This document shows positions 1-12,460 of a DNA stretch of 64,000 bases, piece after piece. Position 1 is the first letter of the stretch, and each line of letters begins with the position of its first letter. The notes under the pieces are model-generated. The model saw only the letters and a list, made by a program, of their open reading frames with translations. It was not told where the DNA came from and searched no databases. Source of the DNA: Glomus cerebriforme. Taxonomy: Eukaryota; Glomeromycota; Glomeromycetes; Glomerales; Glomeraceae. The stretch covers positions 120,502 through 184,501 of the forward strand of contig QKYT01000064.1 of NCBI GenBank assembly GCA_003550305.1, read 5' to 3'. A program made the translations under genes and the position numbers.

Positions 1-3000
1 AAGTGATAACAAGGGTAATAATTTAAGATTATCGCAAATTTGCAATTGCGGTGAAGCCCCTGATTGGGAGCTTGTGAGAGCTGACTTGTATACACCGAGA
101 ATATCAATCATCTTATTAGTTAATGCGTCACGAGCATCTTCCAATTTTGAGGATAACGATCGTTCAACCGCTACAATTTTTTTTTTTAAAAAATGGATTA
201 ATCGTTAATTGAATCAACAAATATCAATTTAACATACCTTTATTTGCCAATAATGTTGTTATGGCAATTTGATCGGCAGAAGCAAAAAGTTCACTAATGC
301 TGTTTGTAACTGGTAATGCAAGAGTAAGCACTCTAATTCGACGTTCACCTAATAATTTAAAAATATTACATTCTGAAAGTAAAATAAGCAAAAAAAAAAA
401 CACGTCTACCAACCAAAACAAGTTGTATGTAAAACTGCAGTCTGAAAGCATACTGTTGGAGTGGTTATATTTTCTTCGATACCCACTTCAATCGTATACG
501 AGTGATCCCTTGAAACATTAGGTAAAGCCAGAAGATCCGTTTGACGAACAAAGAAATTACCGTGGAAGGCAGTCATACGTATGCCTGAATAAACACGAAC
601 AATTGTATCTCATATACATAAACAAAAAAAGTAATATTGAAAAATTTCCACTTATTAATTACCCTTTGAAGCCCGTACTCTCATAACAGCTTCCAGTGCG
701 ATGGGACTTGCTAAAAACTCAGCAAATTCATGCGCGAATTTAAGTGCATCCTCTGATCTTCCTGCGTTGAATGCAGGATAAAAATACGTTTGTCCTCCCG
801 TATATCGCGGACAACAACCTTAATTTATGAGAATCATATGTTAATAAAGTTTCGATGATAGTCTTTTCATAGAATGGAGTGAAAAAATACCTAGTGTAGC
901 TACATCTGAATATTGTGAGCCGAGTAAAAACATATCCACGCAAACTTGAGACCGAGAACAGTCAACTGCAAATTTTTTATAAAAAGGATCCGCAGATTGT
1001 AATAATGCAGATTCCTATAAATAATAAGTGTCAAAATTATTATATCCACCAAACTAATCAATTATAGTTGAATACTTTTGTTATTTACTTTAGGAGTACC
1101 CAACGCCTTAGGATCTTCGCGTGCTTTTAGAGCTCCAGGATTAATATTTGGTAAACTAGATTGCAGCACTACAATTTTCCCTCCAATTGGAGACTAAATT
1201 TTCATAAAAATTTATAATTAAATGACTGACAATCACAAAAAAATATATATATAAAGAATAAAATAGAATAAAACACACAATAAATTAAAAATATAATAGA
1301 AACAAATAAAAAATTATTTGATACAAACAATTAATTTGAAGCCAGCTAAAAGAGCAGAACCTAAAGCATTGCCAACAATCTGAGTGTCTTTGAACATATC
1401 ACCAAGACTCCTAAGTAAGGACTCAACCACTGCCCGAGATTCCGTCAAATTTACCAATAAATCGTCAGGTTGCGGAAGGAATACATCCTCAAGATCAGAC
1501 ACAACTAGCATTTGTGGTACGGATGCATTAGACTGTTAAACGAGAAATTGTGTATAATTAATAATCATATTATTGAAATTTTAAGATAACAATAAAAGTG
1601 AGCTTCAACAAACATTAAGGCTATAAAAGTGTAACGAAGTATCCACTGTAATAAAGCCAATCTTTGTACGATTTTCTTCATTAGGTATTCGGTCTAACGA
1701 CTCCAAAATAGTTCTTGCAGCCGTTGCAACGGCACCTTTAAAAAATAAACGAACAAATAAATAATTTCTTAAGTAAATTCTAAGGTTGCACATAATTGAA
1801 ACTATTTGTAAATTAGATTGAGTTTGCAAACTTAGACCCGTGTAAGACTAATACGTTTCCGTATGTATGTATTGGAAGGATTTAAAATTTAACCTCCCTC
1901 TCATTAATGATTGAAAAGTAAAAGCAAACCATCCAAATGAAATTTTAAACATGGGTTAAGTTCGGTCCTCAATACAATAAATACGTAATCAGACCCCATT
2001 ATATTGATATTTACCCGATTGTATTGCGGGATATGAAACGTCGATCACGAACAAATAAACTGGAGGTTGAGGCGGACGCACCTAAAATTATGATTTAAAG
2101 TATTATTCTCATAAAACTATTAAAGAATAACCATAATAATTTCCTGTAGAATACCATATATTCTGTTGGCGCCACGAATTCGACGACAGCATGATTTAAC
2201 TCGGCACGTTTCCATCTGTCGGTTTGTTGATTCGTTTGTATGTCCCAGTCAAATTGAGATGGAACTTTGTATTATAATGATTAATAAGTAAATAATAGTT
2301 GTGAAATAAACTTTATAATCTGCATTAAAATACTACCAACCATCATTTGACAGAAAACACATATTACACTTCCATTTTTGTCCACCTTCTGCAAAAGTCA
2401 CAAACGGATTAATATAAGTCCTACACCTACGACATCTTGCTATGATAGTATCTGATATAACTGGAACTGGTTCCTAACAAAAGATATTAGATTTGATATT
2501 TAATATTAACTATAGTCAATGGTTATTTTTGATTAAACTAGATTACTCACATCACCCTCTTTCAAACTTCTATATGGAGTAATAATTAAGCCAAGCGGAA
2601 GTCGGGATTTGGATAGAAGTGATGATGTGGCAGGAATTGCGTTGAGAGTGGATCGCTTGTAAGATGGATCACAATTCGCTTTGTCCGAAGGAGTTACAGA
2701 CGTCTTAAATCAGAAAAAGGTGGTGAACATCATAATGTTCAACACCACCTGTTGCTATATCGGTTTTTGAAGGAACCAAAATCTGATATAAATAATGACT
2801 TACGTTAGGTGGCAAATTTATCTTTGGTGGTGAATCATCTAGATCTTTGACGTTCGGTGGCATACCAATCAGATGAACGGGAATCAAGTGTGCCTTTTTT
2901 TTTTAAAAAAAAAAGAAGACTAATATTAAACTTTGAATGATAAAATTTTGATTGATACGTCATGAAATTAGAATATACCCCTCCAACACCCATATTACTA

Positions 3001-3866
3001 AATTGATTCGTCAACGCAGCAATTGATGACTGTTGTGGCTGTGTATATTGTTGGTTATACTGTGCAGGGACAGGTGGTGCCATGGAGGATATATAATTTT
3101 GATCTCCCGCAGGAGTAAAGAACTGAGATTGTTGAGGTTGTTGAGGCTGTTGTTGAATTGATGATGGTTGTAATGCTTGCTGACCGGCTATACCAGAAGC
3201 CACTGCTGGTGTAAAAGTTTGATACTGTTCATACATGTTAGTTTCCGTATAAGCTTCATTTATTTGTTTAGGATATAAACGCTTCAATTTATGAGTTCCA
3301 GCTGGTGGCGATGTTGCACGATTTACTGTTGGTGACACTGGACTTTCAATTGGAGGAGGAGAGGCAGAATTCGACTGCGTTACTTGATAACCAGAACTTG
3401 TAGTCTGCTGAACCGGATAAGATGGTAGACGTCCGGGCGAGGATGGCTGTATTTGTACAGGTCTGTAGCCTGGAGACATGGGTGGTCTTATTTGACCGGT
3501 TATTCCTTGCGAAAAGCCAACTGGAGGAGCACCAGAAGGGGGGACATTACCGGGAGGAGGTTTAGGACGGAAATTGGCAGATAATGGCGGCGATGGGCTA
3601 ATACCCGACGGAGGCGGTCGCGTTTGAGGACCAGGGGGTGTATAAGGACGCCCGAAAGGTGATAATTGTTGATTACCGTAACGAGGATCTGTGACGGGTC
3701 GTTGATTTGGAGAAGCACCACCAGGACCAGGAGGTTGTGGACGATAAGGAGAAGGTCCTCTTTGTATTGGTTGATTTGGATCAGTATTCTGCATCGGACG
3801 AAAATTGTTTGGAGACGGAGGAGGACGGTTATAAGAAGTTTGTTGGGTTGGTGGTAGATTAGCCAT
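1..3866 (-). CDS. SEC24: SEC24 COPII coat protein, 3' end cut by window
   Basis: Cargo-binding subunit of the COPII coat at ER exit sites. Fourteen exons are readable on the minus strand, all with GT/AG ends and consistent phase: 2979-3866, 2804-2893, 2551-2703, 2341-2473, 2155-2264, 2015-2081, 1614-1735, 1329-1532, 1089-1193, 891-1014, 663-818, 414-584, 238-348 and below 170, giving 868 codons with the end missing. The first 296 residues are a Pro/Gln/Ser-rich low-complexity tail, usual for SEC24. Next comes the zinc finger (CRRC ... CNMC, about residues 410-435). The trunk follows, with [19 protein letters not shown] and [13 protein letters not shown], and later [23 protein letters not shown] and [11 protein letters not shown]. 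Start: the ATG at 3866 (MANLPPTQQ) is preferred; an in-frame ATG at 3941 would add 25 residues not typical of the family. SEC23 shares the fold but lacks this long Pro-rich tail. Confidence 0.96.
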
Positions 3867-4576
3867 TGGTTTTTTTTTAGCTTCTACGACATGTAAGAGT
3901 AGAATTTTATTATTTGGTGGTTCGATCAACTTTAAGCACAAAACCTTGAATGGTATAAATTAAATTTATTTTTTTTAGGTATATTTGTAATAACGAAGAG
4001 TGAAAAAAATTTATATTTGAATCCTAAAAAAGTTTTAACGAAAGGTTGTCGCCTATCATCATTGTACAAGTGGCATCTATACACAAACACGTATCAATCA
4101 GTCAATGGCGATACAGCATTACCGCTAATTATCACGTGATTTATTCTAGATGTCTTTATGATGATTTCTAATAAAAAAATTTTTAAACATTTAAGACATG
4201 AAATAAAATGGGTGAAGAAATGCGTTTAAAACTTTCTATTCTGTTTAAAAAGAGCTCCTATAAAAATTTTCCTTCCTGACGGATTAAACTATGACCGGTT
4301 TATCATAAACTCATAAATATGGTCAAAATTATTTGTCTAATTTTTTTTTTTTTGGTTTTTATTTAAAATGCAATAATTGTTTCTTTTAAAAAAAACTACT
4401 TTACTGGTATCAATTATTATTTACTTTGCTGTGTAATAGAAGGAAAGTAAAGATTTTTTAAAAGATAAACAAAATAAATAATGAACCGAAAAATCAAAAC
4501 TCTATAATTATTACATAAAGTACAACATATTAGTAAACTATTATTTGAATACAGTAATTAAATTTTTACTTAATAA
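3867..4576. other. SEC24 upstream region / F-box gene 3' flank
   Basis: A 710-base intergenic stretch between the 5' end of SEC24 and the stop of the F-box gene, both on the minus strand. It is AT-rich with homopolymer runs (poly-T near 4340) and should hold the SEC24 promoter and the F-box 3'UTR. No ORF, RNA gene or repeat was recognised. Confidence 0.5.
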
Positions 4577-6427
4577 TCATGACTCTTGCGCATCGAAATC
4601 TAAAACTTCCATTACTGTTTTCCCTTCCCTTTGTAATAAAACAACAGCTTTTGTCTCTTGAAATGCCAATCGCCAAACAGCATTTCCCGCGCTTGTCATT
4701 TCTCGAATAAAATCACCAGTTTCAATATCCCATAATTTGACATGTCCATCGTTACCGCCTGAAACAATCCGCTTTTCATCAAATTGTAAACATGTAACTG
4801 AATTATCATGAGCTGCAATATGCTGAACACAACGGTTTGTGTCTAGATCCCAAATTCGAATTGCTCCGTCACTACCCCCAGTAACAAGGATCGATTCATG
4901 AAGTTGTAATTGTCCAACAAGTGATGTATGACCCTGTAAAACTCCTAGACAAAAGCCTGTTTGACGTGACCAGACACGTGCAGTAGAATCAAGAGAACTA
5001 TAAAAAGGTTTTAATAAAATTAGAACTTTAAATTAATATAAATATACCTATAAAAATACTTACCCAGTGACAATTTTTTCCCCGTCGAAAGCTATGGAAT
5101 AAATTTGTGAATAATGTCCTTGAAGAACATGTAGGCATTCACCAGTTACAATATCCCAAACCTACACACGAAACAAAGATAAATCATATTTTAAAAAAAC
5201 CTACTTTAAACAATGGTTCAGAATGAAAAAAAATATATGTATATATATTTACACGAGCCGAGCAATCGTAACTTCCAGAAACAACAATATCACCAAATAT
5301 TTCCATACATCTCACACTTGCTTGATGCCCAGCAAGCAGGTGAAGCAATCGACCCTCTTCAATATTCCAAACGCGCAGGGTTGCATCACGGGAACCACTA
5401 ACAGCAATTGTCTTGTCTTTCATTTTTAGTGAGCGTACCGTTGACGTATGACCATGAAGAATGTGTTTACATTTGGATGTATCGATATCCCAAACCCGTA
5501 CTTCTCTAAAACAATTAAAAAAAAATTATACTAAAACAGTTAACTAAATTTACAATTTAACTTTTCTTACCTGTCACACCCTCCAGAAACTAAAACTTCA
5601 TCAATATATTGCAATGCCCATACACCTCCTTCATGACCTGATAGAGTTTTTATATATTTGCCATCAGAAACGTCAAATATATGAATTTTCTTGTTATCCA
5701 TTCCCACAACTATATAACTTTGACACATTTGTAATGATGTAACAACTCCAATATCGGGGCTTATATGAGTAACAAGAGTTCTCCCCCCATGCTTCCAATT
5801 AGATTCAACTATATATCTCCTTCGAAAATGATCCTTATACGAAAATTTGTTGCTTCTAGAAGAGGGTGATTCACTTGTTGGAGAAGGTGGTAACTCAGGT
5901 ACAGCTGAACTACGCCTTCTAAAATGATGGCGTACACAAAGATTCTTCCAAGTAAACTCGTCATTTAATAAAGACCGCCAGAATTTAGAAACACTTGATG
6001 CCCTAGAAAGAGTTTTTGGATCATTTATAAATGATAAAATGTGCAAACTAAGTTCTATTGGAAGGTCTTTAAGAAAGTCACGTTTCAAACGTGGCGATAT
6101 ATAATTAGACACAAAAACAAGCTGTTCAGTATTGCAAGAATTTAAAAGTTCGGCAAGAAGACGTTGTCTCTGTAAATTGTCCATATTCTGAAATCCCATT
6201 CTGACTGTTCGGCTAAACTCTTCTTGAGCTGAGGGTGGAAATCCTTCGGCATTTACAGGTGGAAATAGCTGTGGCGAAGGAGCAGGTGTTGGTAAGCTAT
6301 GGAAATTTGTCGTAGTGACCCAAGGTATTTCAGGAGGAGTAGGGCGTTGCATTATATGCAGAGTTTGCTTTTCCTGGCTAATACTAGGACCTAGCAAAGA
6401 ATCTTTAGTATCTTTCTCTTTGAGCAT
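4577..6427 (-). CDS. F-box / WD40-repeat protein (Cdc4/Pop1/FBXW7-like)
   Basis: Substrate receptor of an SCF ubiquitin ligase: the F-box binds Skp1 and the WD40 propeller binds phosphorylated targets. Exons 5571-6427, 5253-5505, 5064-5161 and 4577-4997 join in frame to 542 residues, ending DFDAQES. The F-box is at about residues 120-165 (DLPIELSLHILSFINDPKTL). WD repeats run from about residue 215 to 530, with GH...D...SGS...RVWD spacing such as VSGSRDATLRVWN and VSGSYDCSARVWD. The first 100 residues are Pro/Gln-rich. The coding frame stays open above the ATG to 6496, where TTTAG sits as a possible 3' splice site and the reading RIKDLLAVIINKLKLK looks genuine. The true N-terminus may therefore be longer and lie in an upstream exon that I could not find. 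The Cdc4 class is certain; the exact orthologue is not. Confidence 0.92.
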
Positions 6428-6499
6428 GAGTAACGAAATGTGCGGTTTGAGTTTAAGCTTATTTATAATTACGGCAAGGAGATCTTTAATACGGCCCTA

Positions 6500-7070
6500 A
6501 ACGAAAAAAAAAAAATGTAAATTAAAAGATGAGGAATATGAAATTCAGTTTGGAAAGAGTTAAGCTTTAAGACAGAAATGAGTTTCAGAGAAAATAAAAA
6601 AGCTGCAGGTAAACAAAGTCTCCTTATTAGTTTTCTTTATAAAATAAATTTACACGTGTTATATTAATAATAATTGGACATAATCTTGGCCAAAATTTTT
6701 AGATAAATTACACTATATAAATTTGATTTTCAGTAAAAATCCCTGACAGATAGTATGTTAAAAATTTGGTAATTTGAAAATTGAATTATGAAAAAATATT
6801 CTATCATGAATTCTATTAAATTTTAAAAATTAAAATTAAAATTTCTTTTAATCCATTTAAAAATGTATTATAAAAATTATATTATTTTTATTTATTATAA
6901 ATACTGAAGTATTATCTTTATAATATAATTAATTAGTAATCTTTTGACTTTTATATAATATTACTTGATTAATATAAAAAACAATTTTAATATATAAATA
7001 TGCTAATCAGAAAATAATATATAATATACTTAATATACTACAAAAGCTGATATTTATATATTAATATATT
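6500..7070. other. AT-rich intergenic region
   Basis: Very AT-rich DNA between the F-box gene and the Tc1 element, with short direct repeats of TATATAA/TTAATATA. The start of the stretch may hold a 5' exon or promoter of the F-box gene. No ORF or structured RNA was recognised. Confidence 0.4.
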
Positions 7071-7072
7071 TA

Positions 7073-8358
7073 CAGTACCCAGTAATAAGTTACCAGTTAT
7101 GTGACATTGATCAATTTTAATGCGAATTTTTAAATTCAAGTTATTCAATCACTACAACACCAAATTTAATAAAAATTTTTTTATTTGAATGGCAAAGTCT
7201 TTAACTTTTTATTAATACTTGGTTAGATATCCTTTACTTTTTATAATAGCATCAACAAGATTTTGGTATTTATTAATATCAATATCTGCCCATTCCTCTT
7301 AAAGTATTTCCCATAAATCATTCCAGTTTTTTGGCAATAGAATATATACACACACCTGCCTTTCTAACTCATTCCATAAATTTTCTATTGGGTTGAAATC
7401 TGAACTCTGTGCAAACCAGAGAATACTATTAATCTCATTTTTTTCTTTTCAACTTTGAACTATTCTTACAGTATGTATAGAAGCATTATCCTCTTGAAAA
7501 AAATAATTTTTCTGATCATCTAAATTATCTATAAATGGTAACAAATAATTTTGTAATACATCAATATACATTGCAACTATAACTCTTCCTTTTAATTTTA
7601 CTAATAAACCAAGATTATGTTTAATAAAGCATCCCCATATCATTACTTCTTGCTGACCTGATTTCATTGTAAAAATTAAGCATTTCATATTATATTTTTT
7701 GTGAGACTACCTCCATACTTACCTTTTACTATTTTTTCTAAATATCTCAAACTTAAACTCATCACTCCAAATAATATTTTTCCATTTATCTACTCACTCT
7801 TTTCTTTCTCTTATTCAAGCAAATTTTTTTTGCTTATTTTTTTCACTTACAAAAGGTTTCTTATATCAATTCAACCATAGAAACCTTATTCATGAGGTAT
7901 TTTTTTAAAGTCTTTTCATAAATATTTGTTAAAATAGAATTGACAAATTCTTCATGTAATTCTTGTATATTTGCTTTTTTATTTTCTTTAAGATTCTTAT
8001 CAAATAGTAGCTATCTCTTTTAATCATTATTTATGGTCTTCCAATTCTAGAAAGAAGAGTTTTATGTCTGTAATTCTTATATGCAGAAATAACATCATGT
8101 ATAGTACTTTGAAAGTGGTTCAAGGTTTCATTAATCTTTCTCTCGTTTATTCTGCATTTTCACATACTAACAACTTCTTCACGTTCAAAAGTAGAAAGTT
8201 CTTTCTTTTAAAAGTCATATTTGAATAAGAAAAGTCTTGGTAATATATAGCAAAAAACTGGAGATGAATTAGTAATAAATGATCAATATAACAGTTTTTA
8301 AAGATAAACAAATAAATGATTAACAATCATGTGATTAGTGACTTCTTACCGGATACTG
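7073..8358 (-). mobile_element. Tc1/mariner DNA transposon, full length but coding-dead
   Basis: A 1286-base element flanked on both sides by TA (7071-7072 and 8359-8360), the Tc1/mariner target duplication. The ends are inverted repeats of at least 40 bases starting CAGTACCC on the left and CAGTATCC on the right, with most of the first 45 positions matching. The minus strand encodes a broken DDE transposase. 7449-7688 reads VMIWGCF ... FQEDNASIHT, the usual block around the second catalytic Asp. 7215-7340 reads LWEIL(stop)EEWADIDINKYQ and ends TKY(stop), the family C-terminus. The N-terminal helix-turn-helix part is at 7700-8215. Stops and frameshifts occur throughout, so the copy could move only with a transposase supplied elsewhere. 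Confidence 0.88.
7215..8215 (-). pseudogene. Tc1/mariner transposase pseudogene
   Basis: Decayed coding region inside the element. The parts fall in the family order on the minus strand: an N-terminal HTH-like stretch, then a block reading KFGVMSLSLRYLEK, then WGCF...LLPF...FQEDNASIHT, then LWEIL.EEW...TKY. The longest open piece is 79 residues (7449-7688). Stops interrupt at several points. Confidence 0.85.
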
Positions 8359-8499
8359 TATATAAAATACATTTATAATAAATATTAAATATATCTATTA
8401 TATAGTAGTTTAAGAGATAAGTTTTTTACTAAAATCTTTTTAGATACTTACCAATTAGAAATTATAAAAGTTAGCAAAAACTTTCTTTTTAATTACTAT

Positions 8500-10064
8500 T
8501 TTTTTAACCTGATTTTTTTACTAAATTATAATATTAATGTTAAATTAATGTTAAAAAAATGAATACATTCTATAAATTATGTATACATCCTCAATATATA
8601 GAAAAATATAATTTATCATGTAAGAAATTAGATTTGTAAAGGTAGGAATTAAAGATAGATTCACTTGGTGCAAATTAGCTCTTACGCTTTACCTAAAATC
8701 CTCTGACCTAATATTAATATAACTATCTAAATTAATACTTGTAATTTGACTATCTAATCCATCCTAAAAAACTAAATCTAAATTTGTCAAATTATTATAT
8801 AAAGTACAAGTGTACAAATTATCCTCCTTCTTTAAACCCTTTCAAAGATCAACAAATTGAAAAACCTTCTTGTAATACATACTCTGGATCTTGTCTATAA
8901 ATTGATATACTTTTTTGAAAAAATGGTCTCCTTTGGCAATTCCTTTTATCAAAAAGTTATAAATTATATTGAAACTGATTTTAGCAGCTTAAGCAATTCT
9001 TGATGATTTATCCAGTATTAGGTAATTGAACTTGTCAAAAGGTATCTTATCTTTATTCTTTATAAAAGAAGATTTTTCTACTCTGATCTGTGAATGAAAT
9101 GTGTACTTATGCATCAGCCTGAGAAGTAGCTAATAGGTGAAAAGCTTCCCATTCCTTGAATTTCTTGCATTGCAAAATTTGCAATTGGTAGTAAAATTCT
9201 TTGATGAAGATTAAAAAGAATCTGTCCAAAATTTGGAATGTCATGTTCTTAGATCTTATGATTTTTAGTAATGAAAAGTGTACTAAAGAACTGATTATAG
9301 ACCTAAAGATATAAAAGTTAATGGTATTATAGCTATTATCATTTATAATATCAAAGTTTTTGAAAAATTATGAGAACTAAAATTTGAGAGAAATGGTAAA
9401 GTCATGGGCTTTCTTAGGATCCTAAAAGAAATTAGTAACTATTTCTCTATATATGATAATATTTCTTCAATAGATGTATTTCTAATGGACGTTCACATTT
9501 AAATAAAATTAGGCATATTGATAAATGGTAAATTAATTCTTTAGCATAAGAGCAGTAAAAACAGCAGAATGTCACATAAAGAATTAGTTTTCTTTCAAAT
9601 AGAATAATTCTGGTAAGTAAAAGAAGGTTATTCAGCTTTAATCTGTGAACAAAGAAAAGGTAAATGTTTTCATTAAAACATAAATTATTATTTTGGATCA
9701 TGAAAGTTGTCTATAAAAAGGACTATTCTGCAAAAGAGTAGAAGTCATAGATATCCTAATTGTAGTGAAGGGTAGATCACTTCACACTGATTATGACATT
9801 ATGTAAAAATTTGGTGAAGGAGTGCAAAATGATATTAATAAAGATAGTATTATTCTATAAGATAAAATATAAGAAACACGATCTAGTATGAGGTTATAGA
9901 TAAATCCAAGTTAGTATCTGACTTATTAATTAAGAAGTCTGCAATTTCATTTTCTGCAATTTTAGAATGACCTTTAACTTTAATAAATCCTATATCTAAA
10001 TTTTTTTTTTAACAAATTTCCAAATGTTTAATAATAAACTAAAATTACAAAATTTCATAATTTT
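8500..10064 (-). mobile_element. LINE-type retroelement, 3' part with C-terminal half of RNase H
   Basis: Decayed non-LTR retrotransposon sequence on the minus strand. At about 9890-10060 the translation reads KNYEILQF ... FIKVKGHSKIAENEIADF, the second half of an RNase H domain (KVKGHS...NE.AD). Downstream (lower coordinates) lies about 1.4 kb of weak coding similarity to the second copy at 14640-16330. The matching first half of the RNase H domain is found at 13120-13440, so this LINE is split by the insertion at about 10065-13120. The frame carries many stops. Confidence 0.72.
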
Positions 10065-10412
10065 CTTACATCAGGAAGTTTTGAACAGGTGTATAAAGTA
10101 TAAACATACATCATGTGTTGCTCAACACCAAAAAAGTATTGCGTAATGAACTCTTTGTTAACCAACGTGATTAAAAATACGTTATACAACACTTTTTTAG
10201 GTATATAATAATATACAGTAAAATAATGGCAGTTTAAAAATATATATAACAATACTAGATTAGTTGAAAAACACGTATTATTAGTTAAAAAATGCATATA
10301 AAAATATTGAAAAATGTGTATAATAATACAAATTTTAGCATATATTAATTACATTTAATAGTTCTTCCTAGATATACTAACTATACTATACTAACTATAT
10401 TATACTAACTAA

Positions 10413-12300
10413 CTATTTAATTCTAATACCCAAACCCAGAACCTACAAAAAAGTAATTAAGTTTTGTAACTAAATTACGAAACTTATGTTTCTGATTTCC
10501 AAAAACCCAAATTTCAAGGAACAAACTGAATCNANAAAAAAAAAGAAAAACATTCAGTTAGAATGTTTCTAATAAAGAAAAAAATGAAAAAATGAAGTTT
10601 CATAATGAAACATTTATTACAAAACTTACATTTCAGTTTCCCAAGTTCAGGAATAAACCTACAAAAAAAGAAAAAATGTTTAGTTAGAATGTTTCTATAT
10701 AAAGAAAAAAAATGAAAAATGAAGCTTATAACGAAACAAATGTTACGAAACTTATATTTCTGTTTCTGTTTTCAGAGCCAAATCTACAAAAGAAAAGAAA
10801 AAATGTTCAGTTAGAATGTTTCTATACAAAGAAAAAAAACAAAAAATAAAGTTTGTAACAAAATGAATGTTATGAAACTTATGTTTCTGTTTCCATTTCC
10901 AGAGCTGAATCTACACAAAAAAAACGTTCAGTTAGAACGTTTCTATACAAAGAAAAAAAAATGAAAAATAAAGTTTATAATGAAATGAACATTATAAAAC
11001 TTATATTTTTGTTTCCATTTTCAGAGCTGAATTTACAAAAAAAGAAGAAACGTTTAATTAGAACATTTCTTAAAATAAAAAAAAAACCAAAAAAAAATGA
11101 AGTTTTGTAACGAAATGAATATTATGAAACTTACGTTTTCAATTTCAATTTACAGAAGTAAACTACAAAAAAGAAGAAATGGTCAATTAGAACATTTCTA
11201 ATATAGAAAGAAAAAATGAAAAAATGAAGTTTATAATGAAGTAATTTGTTACAAAATTTACATTTCTTTTCTGATTCTGAATTTTCAGAGCCAAATTTAC
11301 AAAAAAAAAAGAATGTTCATTTAAAATGTTTCTTAAAGAAAAAACCAAAAAAAAATGAAGTTTCATAATGAAATGAACATTACGAAACTTACGTTTCAGT
11401 TTCTCAAATTCAGGAGCAAACTTACAAAAAAAGAAGAAACGTTCGGTTAGAATGTTTCTTAAAAAAATAAAAAAAATAAAGTTTTGTTATGAAGCTTACA
11501 TTCTGAAAAGAAAGTTTTGAAGTTTTGACTCAACTTCAAAACTTACCAGATTTTCAAGCCAAAATTAAAAAAAGCCCGATCCTACAAAAAAATGAAAAAA
11601 AAGAAATGTTAGTACTATTTCTACTAATGATCTTTAAGTAAATGTATCAGATGGGAATTTTGCGAAGAAACTTTTATATCCAAAATGAAATCCAAGAACT
11701 TACAAGAAAAAAAAAGAAGAAATACTAGAAACGTTTCTATTTAAAAAAACAAAAAAAAAAGAACGGTAAGTTTTATTACGAAATTTACCATTTTCTAATT
11801 TCAAGTACCTGAACCAAAGAAGAGTTTACAAGAAAAGAAAAAGAACTGTTAGAAAGTATTTCTAAAAAAAAAGAAAAAAAATAGCAAGTTTCACGAAGAA
11901 ACTTACCATTCTTTAATTTTATATACTAATCTGAAAGCTAAGAGAACCTATAAAAAAAAAAAGAAAGAAAACATTAGAAATGTTTCTAATAAAAGAAAAA
12001 AAATACTGTAAGTTTCTCAAAAAAACTTGAAAAACTTACCGTTTCTAATTCCAGTATTGAACTGAAAATATAAAGAAGCTACAAGAAAAGAAAAGAAGAA
12101 ATATTAGAAACGTTTTTTTAAAAAAAAATGAAAAAAATAATAAGTTTCATGAAGAAACTTACTGTTTTCCCCTTTTAGTCTGGACTGAAGAGCTTGGAGA
12201 ACCTACAATAAAAAAAAAGAAATATTAATAAGCGTTTCTAAAAAAACAAAAAAAATGATAAGTTTTATGAAGAAACTTACCATTTCTCAATTTCTAGAAC
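10413..12300 (-). repeat. Mini-exon/hairpin-intron array 1 (about 15 units)
   Basis: Tandem units of about 115-130 bases (one about 160). Read on the minus strand, each unit is a 30-41-base exon between clear splice signals: TTTTTTTGTAG or TTTTATAG before it and GTAAGTTTC after it. Acceptor-like sites lie near 10443, 10530, 10659, 10784, 10912, 11034, 11162, 11297, 11422, 11581, 11700, 11826, 11948, 12078 and 12202. Introns begin GTAAGTTTC, often followed by its complement GAAAC, and carry a second hairpin before the T-rich tract. Example: 10548-10568 has arms AAACATTC and GAATGTTT around AGTTA, and 10922-10942 has AAACGTTC and GAACGTTT. The last exon, 10413-10442, reads VLGLGIRIK and a stop. 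Exon lengths are not all multiples of three and some donors are mutated to ATAAG, so the array is probably decayed. Confidence 0.62.
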
Positions 12301-12437
12301 AAAGTTTAAACAGCAATTAAAAGTTGCCGATTTAAGGTTTAAATAAATGATTAATTATAAAATAAACTATAACTGCAGCTATGGCTTAATTGATAAGTGT
12401 GATGCGCAATTATTTTTTTTTAAATAAACTGCGGCTT

Positions 12438-12460
12438 GTATCATGTGACATACATGATAC
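12438..12460. repeat. Perfect 9-bp-arm palindrome
   Basis: GTATCATGT, spacer GACAT, ACATGATAC. It overlaps the stop of the 57-aa ORF and lies 10 bases before a TATATAATG box. It could be a transcription-factor or transposon-protein site, or an RNA hairpin in the minus transcript. Confidence 0.5.

Noticed and set aside
10413..12300. Array 1 as a CRISPR array or simple satellite
   Set aside because: Eukaryotic context; units vary in length, 'spacers' resemble each other, and both ends of each unit match splice consensus on one strand only, which neither explanation predicts.
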